Notes: generated from the sequence alone by a model not told the origin. Shown: positions 34,531 through 43,294, counted from the first letter of the stretch. The stretch: 50,072 bases of DNA from Fretibacterium sp. OH1220_COT-178 (GCF_003860125.1 NZ_RQYL01000023.1:1-50072); one strand, 5' to 3'. Program-made: numbers and translations.

Positions 34531-35637
34531 CTACGTTCTCTTGGGGGACTCCAGGGCGTCGCACAGCCGTGCGGCGGCCCCCGGCCCGCCCGACAGGGCC
34601 AGGAGCGCTCTCCGCGTCCGCACGCGCGCCTCCGGGTCCCTCAGCGCGGCGGCGATTCCAAGGGCGATCTCCCGCGGGGCGATGTCCCCGTAAAGCTCGT
34701 CCATTATGGGGCTCCCGGCCATGCGGTTCGGAAGGGAGATGGCGCCCTTGTAGCGTTTCAGGACGCGCTCCAGGGCCATGTTGCGGAGCCTTTTCCCGAC
34801 GAGGGGCATCGAGGCGACGATCCCCCGCAGCCCGGCGACGGGAATGTGTTCCAGAAAGGCGCGCGGCGCGGCCACCAGCCCGGGCAGCCCGCAGTGCAGC
34901 ATCTCCAGCGTGTTCGTCCCCGGCTGGGTCAGGGCGTAGTCGGCGGCCCGCATGGCGACCCCCGCCCCGGCCCGGACGGGCTCCAGACCCGCCTCGCGCC
35001 AGGGCGCAAGCTCGGGGTCCGGCATGAACGGCGGAAAGAGCGTCCGGACCCGCAGCCCGGGGAACTCCGGCCGCAGCTCCGCGACGATCGACTGGAGCCA
35101 GCTCAGGGCCGCGTTCCGAATGCCCGGACGGCTTCCCGGGAACAGGAGGAGCCGCGGCGAGTCGGGCTCCTCCGGCCAGTCCCAGCACGCGGCCGAGGGG
35201 TCGCGGGCGTCCAGCTCCAGGGCGTCCCGGACGAGGTCCCCGATGGCGGTCGCGCCGCGGATGGCCCGCGCCGTCGCCGGGAAGGCCGTGAAGGTCTCGG
35301 CCCGCTCCGCGCCCTTCTTGGGGCCGTAGGTGTAGCAGAGGAGGGGCGCCCCCGCGGCGCGCGCGAGCCGCGCCCCGAAGATCAGGTCGCCCCCGAGCTG
35401 CAAAACGCGGTCGGTCCGTTCGTTTCCGAGCTCGCGCCAGGTCCGGAGGGGACCGTGGGGGCCCTTCAGCACGTCGGGCGCAAGCCGCAGGGCGGCGGCA
35501 CGCTCGTGTCCCGAGGCGAAGGGGCAGGACAGCAGCCGGAGGGAGACGGAGTGACCCCGGCGGCGAAGCTCCGCCGACACGGGACGCGCCCAGCCCCAGA
35601 GCTCGCCGGGGCCGTTGGTCAGTATCGAAACCCTCAC
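34531..35637 (-). CDS. LpxB-like GT-B glycosyltransferase-related protein
   Basis: A second, diverged LpxB-fold protein of 368 residues. It begins VSILTNGPGELWGWARPV, contains LLFPGSRPGIRNAALSWL near residue 180, and has the late LTQPGTNTLEMLHCGLPGLVAAP acceptor/donor-site motif near residue 255. Start is GTG at 35637, overlapping the lpxB stop by 4 bases (GTGA), so the two are translationally coupled. Its role is not known: it may glycosylate a lipid A precursor or core, or act with the LpxB-like domain fused to LpxK. It is not the canonical LpxB, which is the gene just upstream. Confidence 0.75.
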   Translation of the reverse strand: MRVSILTNGPGELWGWARPVSAELRRRGHSVSLRLLSCPFASGHERAAALRLAPDVLKGPHGPLRTWRELGNERTDRVLQLGGDLIFGARLARAAGAPLLCYTYGPKKGAERAETFTAFPATARAIRGATAIGDLVRDALELDARDPSAACWDWPEEPDSPRLLLFPGSRPGIRNAALSWLQSIVAELRPEFPGLRVRTLFPPFMPDPELAPWREAGLEPVRAGAGVAMRAADYALTQPGTNTLEMLHCGLPGLVAAPRAFLEHIPVAGLRGIVASMPLVGKRLRNMALERVLKRYKGAISLPNRMAGSPIMDELYGDIAPREIALGIAAALRDPEARVRTRRALLALSGGPGAAARLCDALESPKRT

Positions 35638-36779
35638 GGCCCGTCCCCTCCCCCCTCCAGGATGCACCGTGCCCAGAACGCGGCCGCATCCCCGGTCCCC
35701 ATGGCCCTGCGGGCCGCCTCCATCCGCCGGTCCGCCTCGGCTCTCACGCCGGGGTCGTCCGTATAGCGGTAGAGCTCCCGGACGATCCGGTCGGGCCGCG
35801 CGTCGCCCCGCAGCAGCTCCGGGTAGATCGGGCCGTCGGTCAGGTAGTTCGGGATCGAGATGTAGGGAATCCGTACGAGCGCGCGCGCCAAGGCCCAGGA
35901 CAGCGCGTTTCCGTTGTAGATCACCACCATGTACCGGCGCAGGAGCATCGCCTCCACCGATACCGTCCCGCTGACCCCGGCCACGGCCTCCGCGGCGTCC
36001 ATGAGCTCCCTTCCCTCGCCCTCCCAGGTCTCGAAGCCCGAGAGCCGCTCCCTCAGCTCCGCGGCGAGCGGGGGCGACAGTCCCGGGGCGATGGAGAAGA
36101 CGGGGAGCCGGCCGTCCGCCCGAAGGAGCCGCGCCGTCTCCACGAGGGTCTCCAGGTGGTAGCGGATGTCGTACCGGCGGCTCCCCGGCATGAGGGCCAC
36201 GGCCCGGGCCCCCTCGATGCGGCGGCGGAGCCCGTCGGGGGCACGGGTGTCCCGGAGCTCCGCGAGCAGGGGGTGGACCTTCCAGCGCGAGTTCACGCCC
36301 CGCTCCGCCAGGTAGCGGTGCTCGAAGCCGAAGAGGGGCAGGCACAGGTCGAAGTCCCGGCGCAGGGCGCGGACGCGCCCGCTTCGCCAGGCCCAGACGG
36401 TCGGGGGGACCAGACAGACGGCCCTGCCCGTGTAGCCCGAGCGACGCAGCTTCGAGACGAGCCCCAGGTGGAAGTCGGGGCTGTCGATCACCACGACGGT
36501 CTCCGGCCTCCGCTCCAGAATGGCGCGGACCATGCCGCGCCTCAGCCGGAGGATGCGGGGGATCGCGGGGAGCACCTCCGTGATGCCCATGAGCTTGAGC
36601 TCCTCGTAGCTCCAGTGGGGCAGCCCCGGATCGGCCGCCCCGCGGGCGGCCTCGGCGCGCGGCCCCATCATGCCCCATATCCTTCCCCTCAGCGCCGGGT
36701 CGTGCGCCAGGAGCGCCCGGATGAGCCCGGCGGCGTAGAGGTCCCCGCTGATCTCCCCGCAGCTCACGAAGAGGGACAC
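35634..36779 (-). CDS. lpxB: Lipid-A-disaccharide synthase
   Basis: Joins UDP-2,3-diacylglucosamine to lipid X to form the lipid A disaccharide at the inner membrane. The 381-residue product starts VSLFVSCGEISGDLYAAGLIRAL, the LpxB N-terminal signature. It carries VVVIDSPDFHLGLVSKLRRSG, VPPTVWAW, LMPGSRRYDI and the SGTVSVEAMLLRRYMVVIYN region. Length is normal. GTG at 36779 overlaps the 3' end of lpxI by 16 bases. It is directly downstream of the enzyme that makes lipid X, one of its two substrates. Confidence 0.93.
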   Translation of the reverse strand: MSLFVSCGEISGDLYAAGLIRALLAHDPALRGRIWGMMGPRAEAARGAADPGLPHWSYEELKLMGITEVLPAIPRILRLRRGMVRAILERRPETVVVIDSPDFHLGLVSKLRRSGYTGRAVCLVPPTVWAWRSGRVRALRRDFDLCLPLFGFEHRYLAERGVNSRWKVHPLLAELRDTRAPDGLRRRIEGARAVALMPGSRRYDIRYHLETLVETARLLRADGRLPVFSIAPGLSPPLAAELRERLSGFETWEGEGRELMDAAEAVAGVSGTVSVEAMLLRRYMVVIYNGNALSWALARALVRIPYISIPNYLTDGPIYPELLRGDARPDRIVRELYRYTDDPGVRAEADRRMEAARRAMGTGDAAAFWARCILEGGGDGP

Positions 36780-37591
36780 GCTTGGATCCCCCACACGGCT
36801 ATGCCGCAGGCGTCCGCCTGGGCGAGCGTCCGCTCGGGCTCGAGGACCAGGGTCCGCCCCGCCTCGACGGCCAGGCAGGTCAGGCCGGCGCGCCTCATGG
36901 ACTCGATGGTCCCGGGCCCGACGGTCGGAAGGTCGTAGCGCGCGTCCTGGTCGGTCCGCATCATCTTGACCAGGACGCCCCGGCCCGAGAGTGCCCCGCA
37001 CCGCTCGATCATCGCGTCGGTCCCCTCCATCGCCTCGATCGCCACGACCGCGAGGTCCGCCACCACGATCGCCTGACCGAAGGAGCAGGGCAGGGTGACG
37101 CGCAGGATGTCGGCGCCGTACCGGACGTCCTGGCGCTCGGCCTCGGTCGGGGCCCGCGTCCCCAGCCGCCCCTCCGGCGCGAGGAACTCCGGGAGGATCT
37201 GCCAGTAGGGGAGCACGTCGATCCCCTCGCGTTCGAACGCCGCGACGATCGTCCCCAGGAGCGCGTGGTCGTCCCGGCGCCTCTCGGAGAGCACGGAGCG
37301 GGTCAGCGGGTCGAACAGCGCGGGCAGGAGATAGATCGTGCGCTTGGGAATGTTCCCGGCCATGATCAGGCTCTTTGCGCCGTGGCGCTTCGCCTCGCGG
37401 ACGACGCGTCCCAGGGAGGGGAAGCGGAGGCGGACCACCGCCTCGGACAGGGGGCCGAAGGTCTCGGGGTCGTCCCTGAGGGTGATGACGACGACGGAGG
37501 AGCCCCGGTCGCGAAGGCGCCTCGCGATCTCCAGGGGCAGCCCGCCCTCCCCGGCGATCAGGGCGATTTTCTCGGGGGGAGCGGCCGTCAT
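36764..37591 (-). CDS. lpxI: UDP-2,3-diacylglucosamine pyrophosphatase
   Basis: DUF1009-family enzyme that releases UMP from UDP-2,3-diacylglucosamine to give lipid X, replacing LpxH in many non-enteric diderms. The 275-residue product has IALIAGEGGLPLEIARRLRDRG at the N-terminus, KSLIMAGNIPKR near residue 73, and the C-terminal MRTDQDARYDLPTVGPGTIESM motif around 217-238. ATG at 37591 shares one base with the stop of the LptF/G gene (TGATG), so coupling is likely. A much longer frame running upstream to 40312 is a shadow of the neighbouring genes. Confidence 0.93.
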   Translation of the reverse strand: MTAAPPEKIALIAGEGGLPLEIARRLRDRGSSVVVITLRDDPETFGPLSEAVVRLRFPSLGRVVREAKRHGAKSLIMAGNIPKRTIYLLPALFDPLTRSVLSERRRDDHALLGTIVAAFEREGIDVLPYWQILPEFLAPEGRLGTRAPTEAERQDVRYGADILRVTLPCSFGQAIVVADLAVVAIEAMEGTDAMIERCGALSGRGVLVKMMRTDQDARYDLPTVGPGTIESMRRAGLTCLAVEAGRTLVLEPERTLAQADACGIAVWGIQACPSS

Positions 37592-38712
37592 CAGTCCACC
37601 CGGCGCGCGAAGAACACCGCGACGGCCATGAATGCCAGGTTGGGCGTCCATGCGGCCACGGAGGGCCAGATCGCGCCGGCCTCGCCCAGGGCGCGGCACA
37701 TGGACATCACGACGTAGTAGGCGAAGACGATGACGACGCTGATGCCGAAGCCCGTCCCCGAGCCCGATCGGCCCCGGCGCGACGCGCCGAACCCCGCTCC
37801 CAGCACGGCCATGATGACGCAGGCCCAGGGGACCGCCAGCTTCAGGTGAAACATCACCCACAGCCTCGAGAGGTCCGTCCCGATCATGCTGGCCTGACGG
37901 ATGTAGGCCCACAGCTCGCGGGCGCTCATGTCGACCGGGCGCCGCGTGCTGCGCTGGATCTGGTCGGGCGAGAGGTTCAGGGCCAGCTTCTGCCGCTCGA
38001 AGCGGAAGAGCAGATTGATCTCGCCCTGCTTGTTGACGTCGTAGACCCGGCCGTCCTCGATCCACCACTGCCCGTCCCTCCAGATTCCCTCCTGCGCGAT
38101 GGAGGTGCGCGCCAGACGGCCCCCCTCGAACTCGTGGACCATGACGCCCTTCATGATTCCCCGCCTGGCGTCCATCTGGTCGACGTAGAGGACCCGGCGG
38201 AGCTCCCCGCCGCTCTCGTCGCGCAGAAAGACCTTCTCCTGCAGTGCGGAGGCCTGGTTCTTCATCACCTCGTACTTGAGCAGACGGTCCGCGGCGATGG
38301 AGGTGATGGGCACCACCGTCTCGTTGAATGCCAGCGTGCCGACGGAGACGAGCAGCGCGGCGGCGACGATGGGGCGCAGCACGCGGGAAAAGGGGATGCC
38401 CAGGGACCGCAGGGCGATCAGCTCGCTGCCGGCGGCCAGGGTCGTCATCCCGAGGAGCGTGGCCAGCAGGGAGGACATGGGAAAGGTCATGGCGACGACC
38501 TCCGGCAGCCTGTAGAGGAAGAGGCGCACCACGACCCCCAGGGACACGCCCTGCTCGATGATCAGGCGCGCGGCCTGAAACAGCAGGTCGCCCGCCACGA
38601 AGATCAGGGTGAAGATCAGCACTCCGAATATGAAGGGGCCGCCGGTCGCCCTCAGGATGAGGCGGTCCAGAATGTGCAGGCCCGGCAGGGAGATCGTCTG
38701 AGCGTTCTTCAT
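37591..38712 (-). CDS. LptF/LptG-family LPS export permease
   Basis: Inner-membrane permease of the LptB2FG complex that extracts LPS toward the outer membrane. The 373-residue product has the YjgP/YjgQ layout: three N-terminal transmembrane helices, a periplasmic beta-jellyroll domain (about 130-260) and three C-terminal helices. It contains FPMSSLLATLLGMTTLAAGSEL near residue 77 and a GFGASRRGRSGSGTGFG loop near residue 310. Only one member is present in this window; LptB and a second permease must be elsewhere, or this protein works as a homodimer. Starts 9 bases after the upstream gene's stop. Confidence 0.9.
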   Translation of the reverse strand: MKNAQTISLPGLHILDRLILRATGGPFIFGVLIFTLIFVAGDLLFQAARLIIEQGVSLGVVVRLFLYRLPEVVAMTFPMSSLLATLLGMTTLAAGSELIALRSLGIPFSRVLRPIVAAALLVSVGTLAFNETVVPITSIAADRLLKYEVMKNQASALQEKVFLRDESGGELRRVLYVDQMDARRGIMKGVMVHEFEGGRLARTSIAQEGIWRDGQWWIEDGRVYDVNKQGEINLLFRFERQKLALNLSPDQIQRSTRRPVDMSARELWAYIRQASMIGTDLSRLWVMFHLKLAVPWACVIMAVLGAGFGASRRGRSGSGTGFGISVVIVFAYYVVMSMCRALGEAGAIWPSVAAWTPNLAFMAVAVFFARRVD

Positions 38713-38721
38713 GAGCGTTCT

Positions 38722-39840
38722 TCAGGCGTTGAGCGTGTACTTGGATTGAAGGGCCTCGTCGAACCGGTCCAGCAGGCCCTTCGCGTCGGGAACGTCCATT
38801 TCGCCGTCGATGGAGGCCGCCCAGCGGAGGAGCGTGGCGGAGGAGAGCGCGGGGTGGACGGTTCCGAGCGTCGACATGAGGCCGTCCAGTTTGGCGATGA
38901 CGGCCTCCGCCGCGTCGTCCGCCCCCTCGGGAAGGAGCAGGAAGATGTCGCGCGGCCCCGAGAGAAAGGCGATGTCCGAGGCGCGCAGGCTGCCGCTCAC
39001 CGCGCGGCAGTAGGCTTTGAAGGCCGTTTCCGCCTGGGCCTCCCCCTGGGGGGTGCTCGGGAACGCGACGCGCACGAGGGCGGCGGAAAGGCGGTCCTTG
39101 TAGCGTCCGACGCGGTAAAGCTCCTCCTCCAGGCGCCGCATGGCGTAGTCGTAGGAGCAGAGGCCCGTCTCCGGATCGACGAAGGCGTCCGCCGGGGGCT
39201 GCGGAAGGTCGCCGAGCGTCCTCGGCTCGAGCTGGAAGTAGAACCGGTCGTCCTTCATGGGCTGCTGGAGGACGTTCCACGTCCTGTCCGCGAGCCTCAC
39301 GGTGTCCTCTCCCGGGGAGAGGAAGCGCGTGATTCCGACGGTCGGGACGGCCTCTCGAGGCACGCCGGCGAGGTGGAGGAGGGCGTCGCTGATGGAGAGG
39401 ATGTTCCCGTCCCGGTCGGTGATCGCGAAGGGAACCGGCAGGTCGGTGTCCCGCACGGTCTCCTCCGGTTCCTCGACGGGGGGCTCGGGGTCGCCGAGGT
39501 GCCGGTAGTAGAGGGCCAACAGGACGACCGCACCGCAGACGGCCATGGTGACGCCGAGCCACTGGAGCATCCGGGCCCCGAGGCTGAGGGCGAGGGGACA
39601 GAGCAGAATGCCCTGGGCCATCAGCTGGACCGGCACGAACCCCGTCCTGCGCCCCTGAAGGATGAACAGGGCGTACAGGACGGTCAGGACGACGAACAAC
39701 AGGCCCGCGAGCCCCCAAAGGGAGGTGTCCACCGGCTCCGCCGCCGAGGGGGACCCGAGGGACCGGGCGGCGAGGACCGTCGGGATCGCCACGAAGGGGG
39801 GCAGAAAAACCCACTGCAGAAGGCTGCCGCTGGACGTCAT
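38722..39840 (-). CDS. Membrane protein with PAS and degenerate GGDEF-like domain
   Basis: A 372-residue protein with four predicted transmembrane helices in residues 5-130 and a PAS-like segment around 140-205 (PFAITDRDGNILSISDALLHLAG). The C-terminal domain begins DPETGLCSYDYAMRRLEEELYRVGRYKD, the usual diguanylate-cyclase entry pattern. Where GGDEF should stand, the sequence reads SGPRDIFLLLPEG, so cyclase activity is unlikely. It could bind c-di-GMP or act as a sensor scaffold. It lies inside the lipid A operon, 3 bases after the DUF4139 gene, which hints at a role in envelope sensing. No known name. Confidence 0.7.
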   Translation of the reverse strand: MTSSGSLLQWVFLPPFVAIPTVLAARSLGSPSAAEPVDTSLWGLAGLLFVVLTVLYALFILQGRRTGFVPVQLMAQGILLCPLALSLGARMLQWLGVTMAVCGAVVLLALYYRHLGDPEPPVEEPEETVRDTDLPVPFAITDRDGNILSISDALLHLAGVPREAVPTVGITRFLSPGEDTVRLADRTWNVLQQPMKDDRFYFQLEPRTLGDLPQPPADAFVDPETGLCSYDYAMRRLEEELYRVGRYKDRLSAALVRVAFPSTPQGEAQAETAFKAYCRAVSGSLRASDIAFLSGPRDIFLLLPEGADDAAEAVIAKLDGLMSTLGTVHPALSSATLLRWAASIDGEMDVPDAKGLLDRFDEALQSKYTLNA

Positions 39841-39843
39841 GGG

Positions 39844-41370
39844 CTATCGGTACTCCAGGTTCTGGCCGGAGGGATAGGTGAGGGAGTACTCCACGAGGAT
39901 CCTTCGGGTCTCGCCGGGCTTTAGGGACAGCTTCCACGTCAGGCGGTTCTCGGCGTCGCGCTCCGTCGGCTCGGGGTCCATTTTCTTGACCTCCAGCTTG
40001 ATCCTCTCGTCCACGGGAATCGGAAGACGGTCGCGCACCGAGACCTCCCGCTCGGCATCCAGGCCGCTCGTGATCTCCAGCACGTAGCCTCCCTTGAAGA
40101 TGCCCGAACCGCCCAGCCAGGAGCTGCCCGTGCTCTCGACGAGCGGGACCTTCTTTGCGGTGAGCCGCGGAACGGATCCGAAGGGAAGCTGGGTCTGCCC
40201 CAGCCCGTATTCCGGGATCCGGGTCCGCCCGGACGGGCGGCCGTCCACCATCAGCTCCGCCGCCCCGGGCATCAGGGGGGCCGGGATGGAGTCCATGCTG
40301 GCGACGATCCATGCCTCGGACCGCTGTTCGGGGATCAGGACCAGGACGGGCGTGCTGGCGAGCGAGAGCTCGCCGAGCGCGACGTCCGCAGGGGAGCCGT
40401 CCCCCTCGAGCGTCCCCCGGCCGCGAACGGTCACATTCGAAAGGGTCGACTCGATCTCCGGGAGGTCGGCGGCGTCCTCCATCTCCTTGGCCGCCATCAT
40501 GGGCGCGTTGACCGCCCTCTGCGAGTCTTTGAGGACGAAGTTCCGGTGCCGGTCGTCCTCCTTCCGCTCCAGGGCCACACGGAGCGGGTTCAGGGCGGGG
40601 GGAGATACGGAGTCCGCGGGACGCCGGGAGTGGAAGAGCACGTCGCCGGAGTAGTCGAGACCCGTCCCCTGTGCGGCGGAGGCGATCATCCGGACGTCGA
40701 TGGCGCCGGTCGTGCTGTTCAGGTCCATGACGTAGTGCAGGCCCCAGCGGGCGGCTCCCGTGTGCGCCTCGAAGAGCAGCGGCTCGCGCAGGGTCGTTCG
40801 CCCGGAGACCCGGACGAACCGGTCGGCGTCCGCGGGGCTCCGCTCCTCGAGTTCCCGCTCCAGGCGTTCCAGCTCCTCATGGGCGGTTCGCAAGGACTCG
40901 GCCAGCTCCGCCAGCTCGTTCTCGACCCGAAGCCGCAGGTTTTGGGCGTTCTCGATATAGGAGAGCAGGTCCTTGGCCTCGGCCTCCTTGGGGTGGATGG
41001 CGTTGAGCATGGTCCGGGTCTGCTCCAGGGACGTTTTTTGGGCGTTCAGGGCGTCGATGGACCGTCCCTGGGCATCGATCCGCTCCCTGAGGGAAACGAG
41101 GGAGGGCGGAACCCAGCCCTTGCGCGCCTGGCCGAGGACCTTGAGGTCCGTCACGCCCCTGGGGTTCAGAAGGCGGACGCTCTCCGGGATGAAGGCGCCC
41201 GGAAGCTCGAACTGAAATTCATCCTCTGTGGGAAGGTGTCTGAAGACGAACCTCGCACCCCTGGGGTAGACGTCGACGGACCGGACGGGCGGGGTGTCCG
41301 CCGCGGAGGGGAGGGCAAAAAAGACGAGGGCCCCCGAGAACAAAATCGTCTTGGCGAGCATGGACAACAT
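39844..41370 (-). CDS. Secreted DUF4139-domain protein
   Basis: Exported protein of unknown function, related to the DUF4139/MuiA-like group. ATG at 41370 has AAGGAGG 7 bases upstream and gives 508 residues with a signal peptide (MLSMLAKTILFSGALVFFALPSAA). A coiled coil spans about 90-170 (ELAELAESLRTAHEELERLERELEE). The beta-rich DUF4139 domain fills the rest, with GGSGIFKGGYVLEITSGL and a C-terminal KPGETRRILVEYSLTYP. It is the first gene of the lipid A operon, so an envelope role is likely. An in-frame extension to 41529 overlaps the divergent promoter region and is not used. Confidence 0.82.
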   Translation of the reverse strand: MLSMLAKTILFSGALVFFALPSAADTPPVRSVDVYPRGARFVFRHLPTEDEFQFELPGAFIPESVRLLNPRGVTDLKVLGQARKGWVPPSLVSLRERIDAQGRSIDALNAQKTSLEQTRTMLNAIHPKEAEAKDLLSYIENAQNLRLRVENELAELAESLRTAHEELERLERELEERSPADADRFVRVSGRTTLREPLLFEAHTGAARWGLHYVMDLNSTTGAIDVRMIASAAQGTGLDYSGDVLFHSRRPADSVSPPALNPLRVALERKEDDRHRNFVLKDSQRAVNAPMMAAKEMEDAADLPEIESTLSNVTVRGRGTLEGDGSPADVALGELSLASTPVLVLIPEQRSEAWIVASMDSIPAPLMPGAAELMVDGRPSGRTRIPEYGLGQTQLPFGSVPRLTAKKVPLVESTGSSWLGGSGIFKGGYVLEITSGLDAEREVSVRDRLPIPVDERIKLEVKKMDPEPTERDAENRLTWKLSLKPGETRRILVEYSLTYPSGQNLEYR

Positions 41371-41545
41371 GAATGAACCTCCTTGTCGCTTGTCGTCGTT
41401 TTCGTTGCGGCGAGCAAAACAAAAACCGACATGCCTCCGTCTCCGAAAGCACGCCCGGAACACAAAAAGCACGGGAGAGCGGGCGGTTGCTGTGCACTGC
41501 GCCCTCTGCATGCAAGCGTATTTTAACACGCCGACCCGGAAGTCC

Positions 41546-41574
41546 TTGCCTGTCGGGACGAAGTATGCTATAGT
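41546..41574 (+). promoter_or_regulatory. Promoter of the infC operon
   Basis: TTGCCT (41546-41551), a 17-base spacer and TATAGT (41569-41574) form a good sigma70 promoter. The transcript should start near 41581, leaving a leader of about 287 bases. Confidence 0.7.
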
Positions 41575-41580
41575 TCCGCG

Positions 41581-41867
41581 GTATGTTTCGTGCTAAGCAG
41601 AGGCTGCCCTCTCGCCCGATGCGGCGCCCCTTTGGGGCTGTTGCCGGGCTCGCGAAAGATAAAATGTGCGGTCGTCCTTCAAGGGCTTGTTTTTGCGGAC
41701 GGCTTGAAGCGCAAGTTATCGGGGGCGGTCTTGGGGCCGCCCCCTTCGCCTGTTTCGGGGCCCCCGATTCGTGTCGCAAAGGGCGAAAGACGGTTTTCGA
41801 GCGGTGCGGAACCGCCGAAGGCATGTGGGGGCTCGGCCCCCGAATCAAAAGATGGAGGTGAGGCGTT
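41581..41867 (+). promoter_or_regulatory. Structured infC-rpmI-rplT leader
   Basis: The leader has strong hairpins at 41721-41744 (GGGGGCGG/CCGCCCCC) and 41827-41841 (GGGGGC/GCCCCC, loop TCG), plus weaker pairings before them. Leaders of this operon are commonly controlled by L20 binding or by attenuation, so the length and structure fit autoregulation. No clear U-tract terminator is seen. The ribosome site GGAGG lies at 41854-41858. Confidence 0.5.
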
Positions 41868-42506
41868 ATATTCCCCAGGACTGACGAGGATGCGCCGAGG
41901 GTCAACGAGGAGATCTCCGCGCCGCAGGTGTTGTTGGTGGACGAGAACGGGGTGAAGGTTGGCCAGATCGCTACGGCGGAGGCCCTTTCGATGGCGGAGG
42001 AGAGGCATCTGGACCTCGTCGAGGTCGCGCCCCTGGCCAAGCCGCCCGTCTGCCGGATCATGGATTACGGCAAGTACCGCTACCAGCTCCAGAAGAAGGA
42101 GAAGGACGCCCGCAAGAAGCAGAAGGTCCAGACCCTCAAGGAGATCAAGATGCGCCCCAAGATCGACGAGCACGACTTCAACTTCAAGGTCAAGGCGATC
42201 AAGGGCTTCCTCGAGGAAGGACATCGCGTGAAGGTCTCCGTCTTCTTCCGGGGCCGCGAAATGGCCTTCCTGTCCCGAGGCGAAGAGGTTCTGAACCGGG
42301 TGATGGCCGAATGCGGCGCCCTGGGCAAGAGCGAGGGCAGTCCGCGGATGGAGGGGCGCTACATGCGCATCATGGTCACCCCCGTGTCCCAGGCCGCGAA
42401 GCCGGCCGCGCCCAAGGAGGGGTCGGCCCCCAAGAAGGAGGCGGGCTCGCCCGCCCCGAAGCCGGCCGGGAAGGAAGATCCGGGGAAGGCCGCGCCGGAG
42501 GCGTAG
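41868..42506 (+). CDS. infC: Translation initiation factor IF-3 (ATA start)
   Basis: Binds the 30S subunit and checks initiator tRNA-start codon pairing. The conserved beginning PRVNEEISAPQVLLVDENG lies upstream of the first ATG/GTG/TTG in frame (GTG 41928). The frame is closed by TGA only three codons before ATA 41868, leaving ATA (9 bases after GGAGG) as the natural start, giving 212 residues. Rare starts at infC are a known route for IF3 to repress its own translation. The N-domain, linker (KYRYQLQKKEKDARKKQK) and C-domain are complete. A Lys/Ala/Pro-rich tail of about 35 residues follows. Confidence 0.92.
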   Translation: MFPRTDEDAPRVNEEISAPQVLLVDENGVKVGQIATAEALSMAEERHLDLVEVAPLAKPPVCRIMDYGKYRYQLQKKEKDARKKQKVQTLKEIKMRPKIDEHDFNFKVKAIKGFLEEGHRVKVSVFFRGREMAFLSRGEEVLNRVMAECGALGKSEGSPRMEGRYMRIMVTPVSQAAKPAAPKEGSAPKKEAGSPAPKPAGKEDPGKAAPEA

Positions 42507-42618
42507 CCGCGTTTTCGCTCGATTTTTTCGGGGTTCCGCGTCCCTTCGGGGCGGGATCACCATCGATATTTTTCGGGAAGTCGTTGCCTCCCGTTCACGA
42601 AAGAAGGAGAATTGTCCC

Positions 42619-42816
42619 ATGCCCAAGTTGAAGTCGCACTCCGGTGCAAAGAAGAGGTTCAGCCGTACGGCATCCGGCAAGCTGTCCTACCGCAAGGTCG
42701 GCCGCTCTCACATCATGGTGCACAAGAGTCCCAAGCGGCTGCGCTCCCTGCGCAAGACGGGGTACGTCAGCGACACTCTGATGGACCAGATGAACAGGAT
42801 GCTCCCCTACGCCTAG
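42619..42816 (+). CDS. rpmI: 50S ribosomal protein L35
   Basis: Small basic ribosomal protein of 65 residues with the family opening MPKLKSHSGAKKRFSRTASGK and the KSPKRLRSLRKTGYV segment. ATG is preceded by AAGGAG. The 112 bases after infC contain short GC-rich pairings (around 42535-42575) that could serve L20-mediated control, but no terminator with a U tract. Confidence 0.97.
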   Translation: MPKLKSHSGAKKRFSRTASGKLSYRKVGRSHIMVHKSPKRLRSLRKTGYVSDTLMDQMNRMLPYA

Positions 42817-42855
42817 TGTGGCGGGGGCCGAGATTCGGGAGAGGATGAGTGAGAA

Positions 42856-43209
42856 ATGCGCGTCAAGGGTGCATCGACAAGCAATAAAAAGAGAAAGAAA
42901 CTGTTTTCCATCACCAAGGGCTATTGGGGCCAGCACAAGAACGTCTTCCGCCGGGCCAAGGAGGCCTACCTCGCGGCGCTCTCCCGCGCCTACGGGGACC
43001 GCAAGCGCAAGAAGCGCGACTACCGCCGCCTGTGGATCACCCGCATCAGCGCGGCCGTCCGCTCCGAGGGGATGAGCTACAGCGTGTTCATGAACGGGCT
43101 GAAGAAGGCCGGGATCGTCATGAACCGCAAGATGCTCTCCGAGCTGGCCATCCACGACATGGAGGCGTTCCGCAGCCTTTTGAACCAGGCCCGGGCGGCC
43201 CTGAACTAG
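42856..43209 (+). CDS. rplT: 50S ribosomal protein L20
   Basis: Early 23S rRNA-binding assembly protein, 117 residues. The family features are present: a basic N-terminal tail (KKRKKLFSITKGYWGQHKNVFRRAKEA), RKRDYRRLWITRISAAVR-type core, and GLKKAGIVMNRKMLSELAI. In many bacteria L20 also represses its own operon by binding the leader. ATG at 42856, 39 bases after rpmI. Followed by a strong terminator. Confidence 0.97.
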   Translation: MRVKGASTSNKKRKKLFSITKGYWGQHKNVFRRAKEAYLAALSRAYGDRKRKKRDYRRLWITRISAAVRSEGMSYSVFMNGLKKAGIVMNRKMLSELAIHDMEAFRSLLNQARAALN

Positions 43210-43294
43210 CGCCCCGGGACCGTACGCCTCGGACCTGCCGCGATGGTCGGGACGTACAGCTCTGTTTGCGTGAAGAGAACGACCGTATGGGGGT

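Noticed and set aside
36764-40312. Very long minus frame leading into lpxI
   Set aside because: Only its last 275 codons are LpxI; the upstream part overlaps the LptF/G and PAS genes in another frame.
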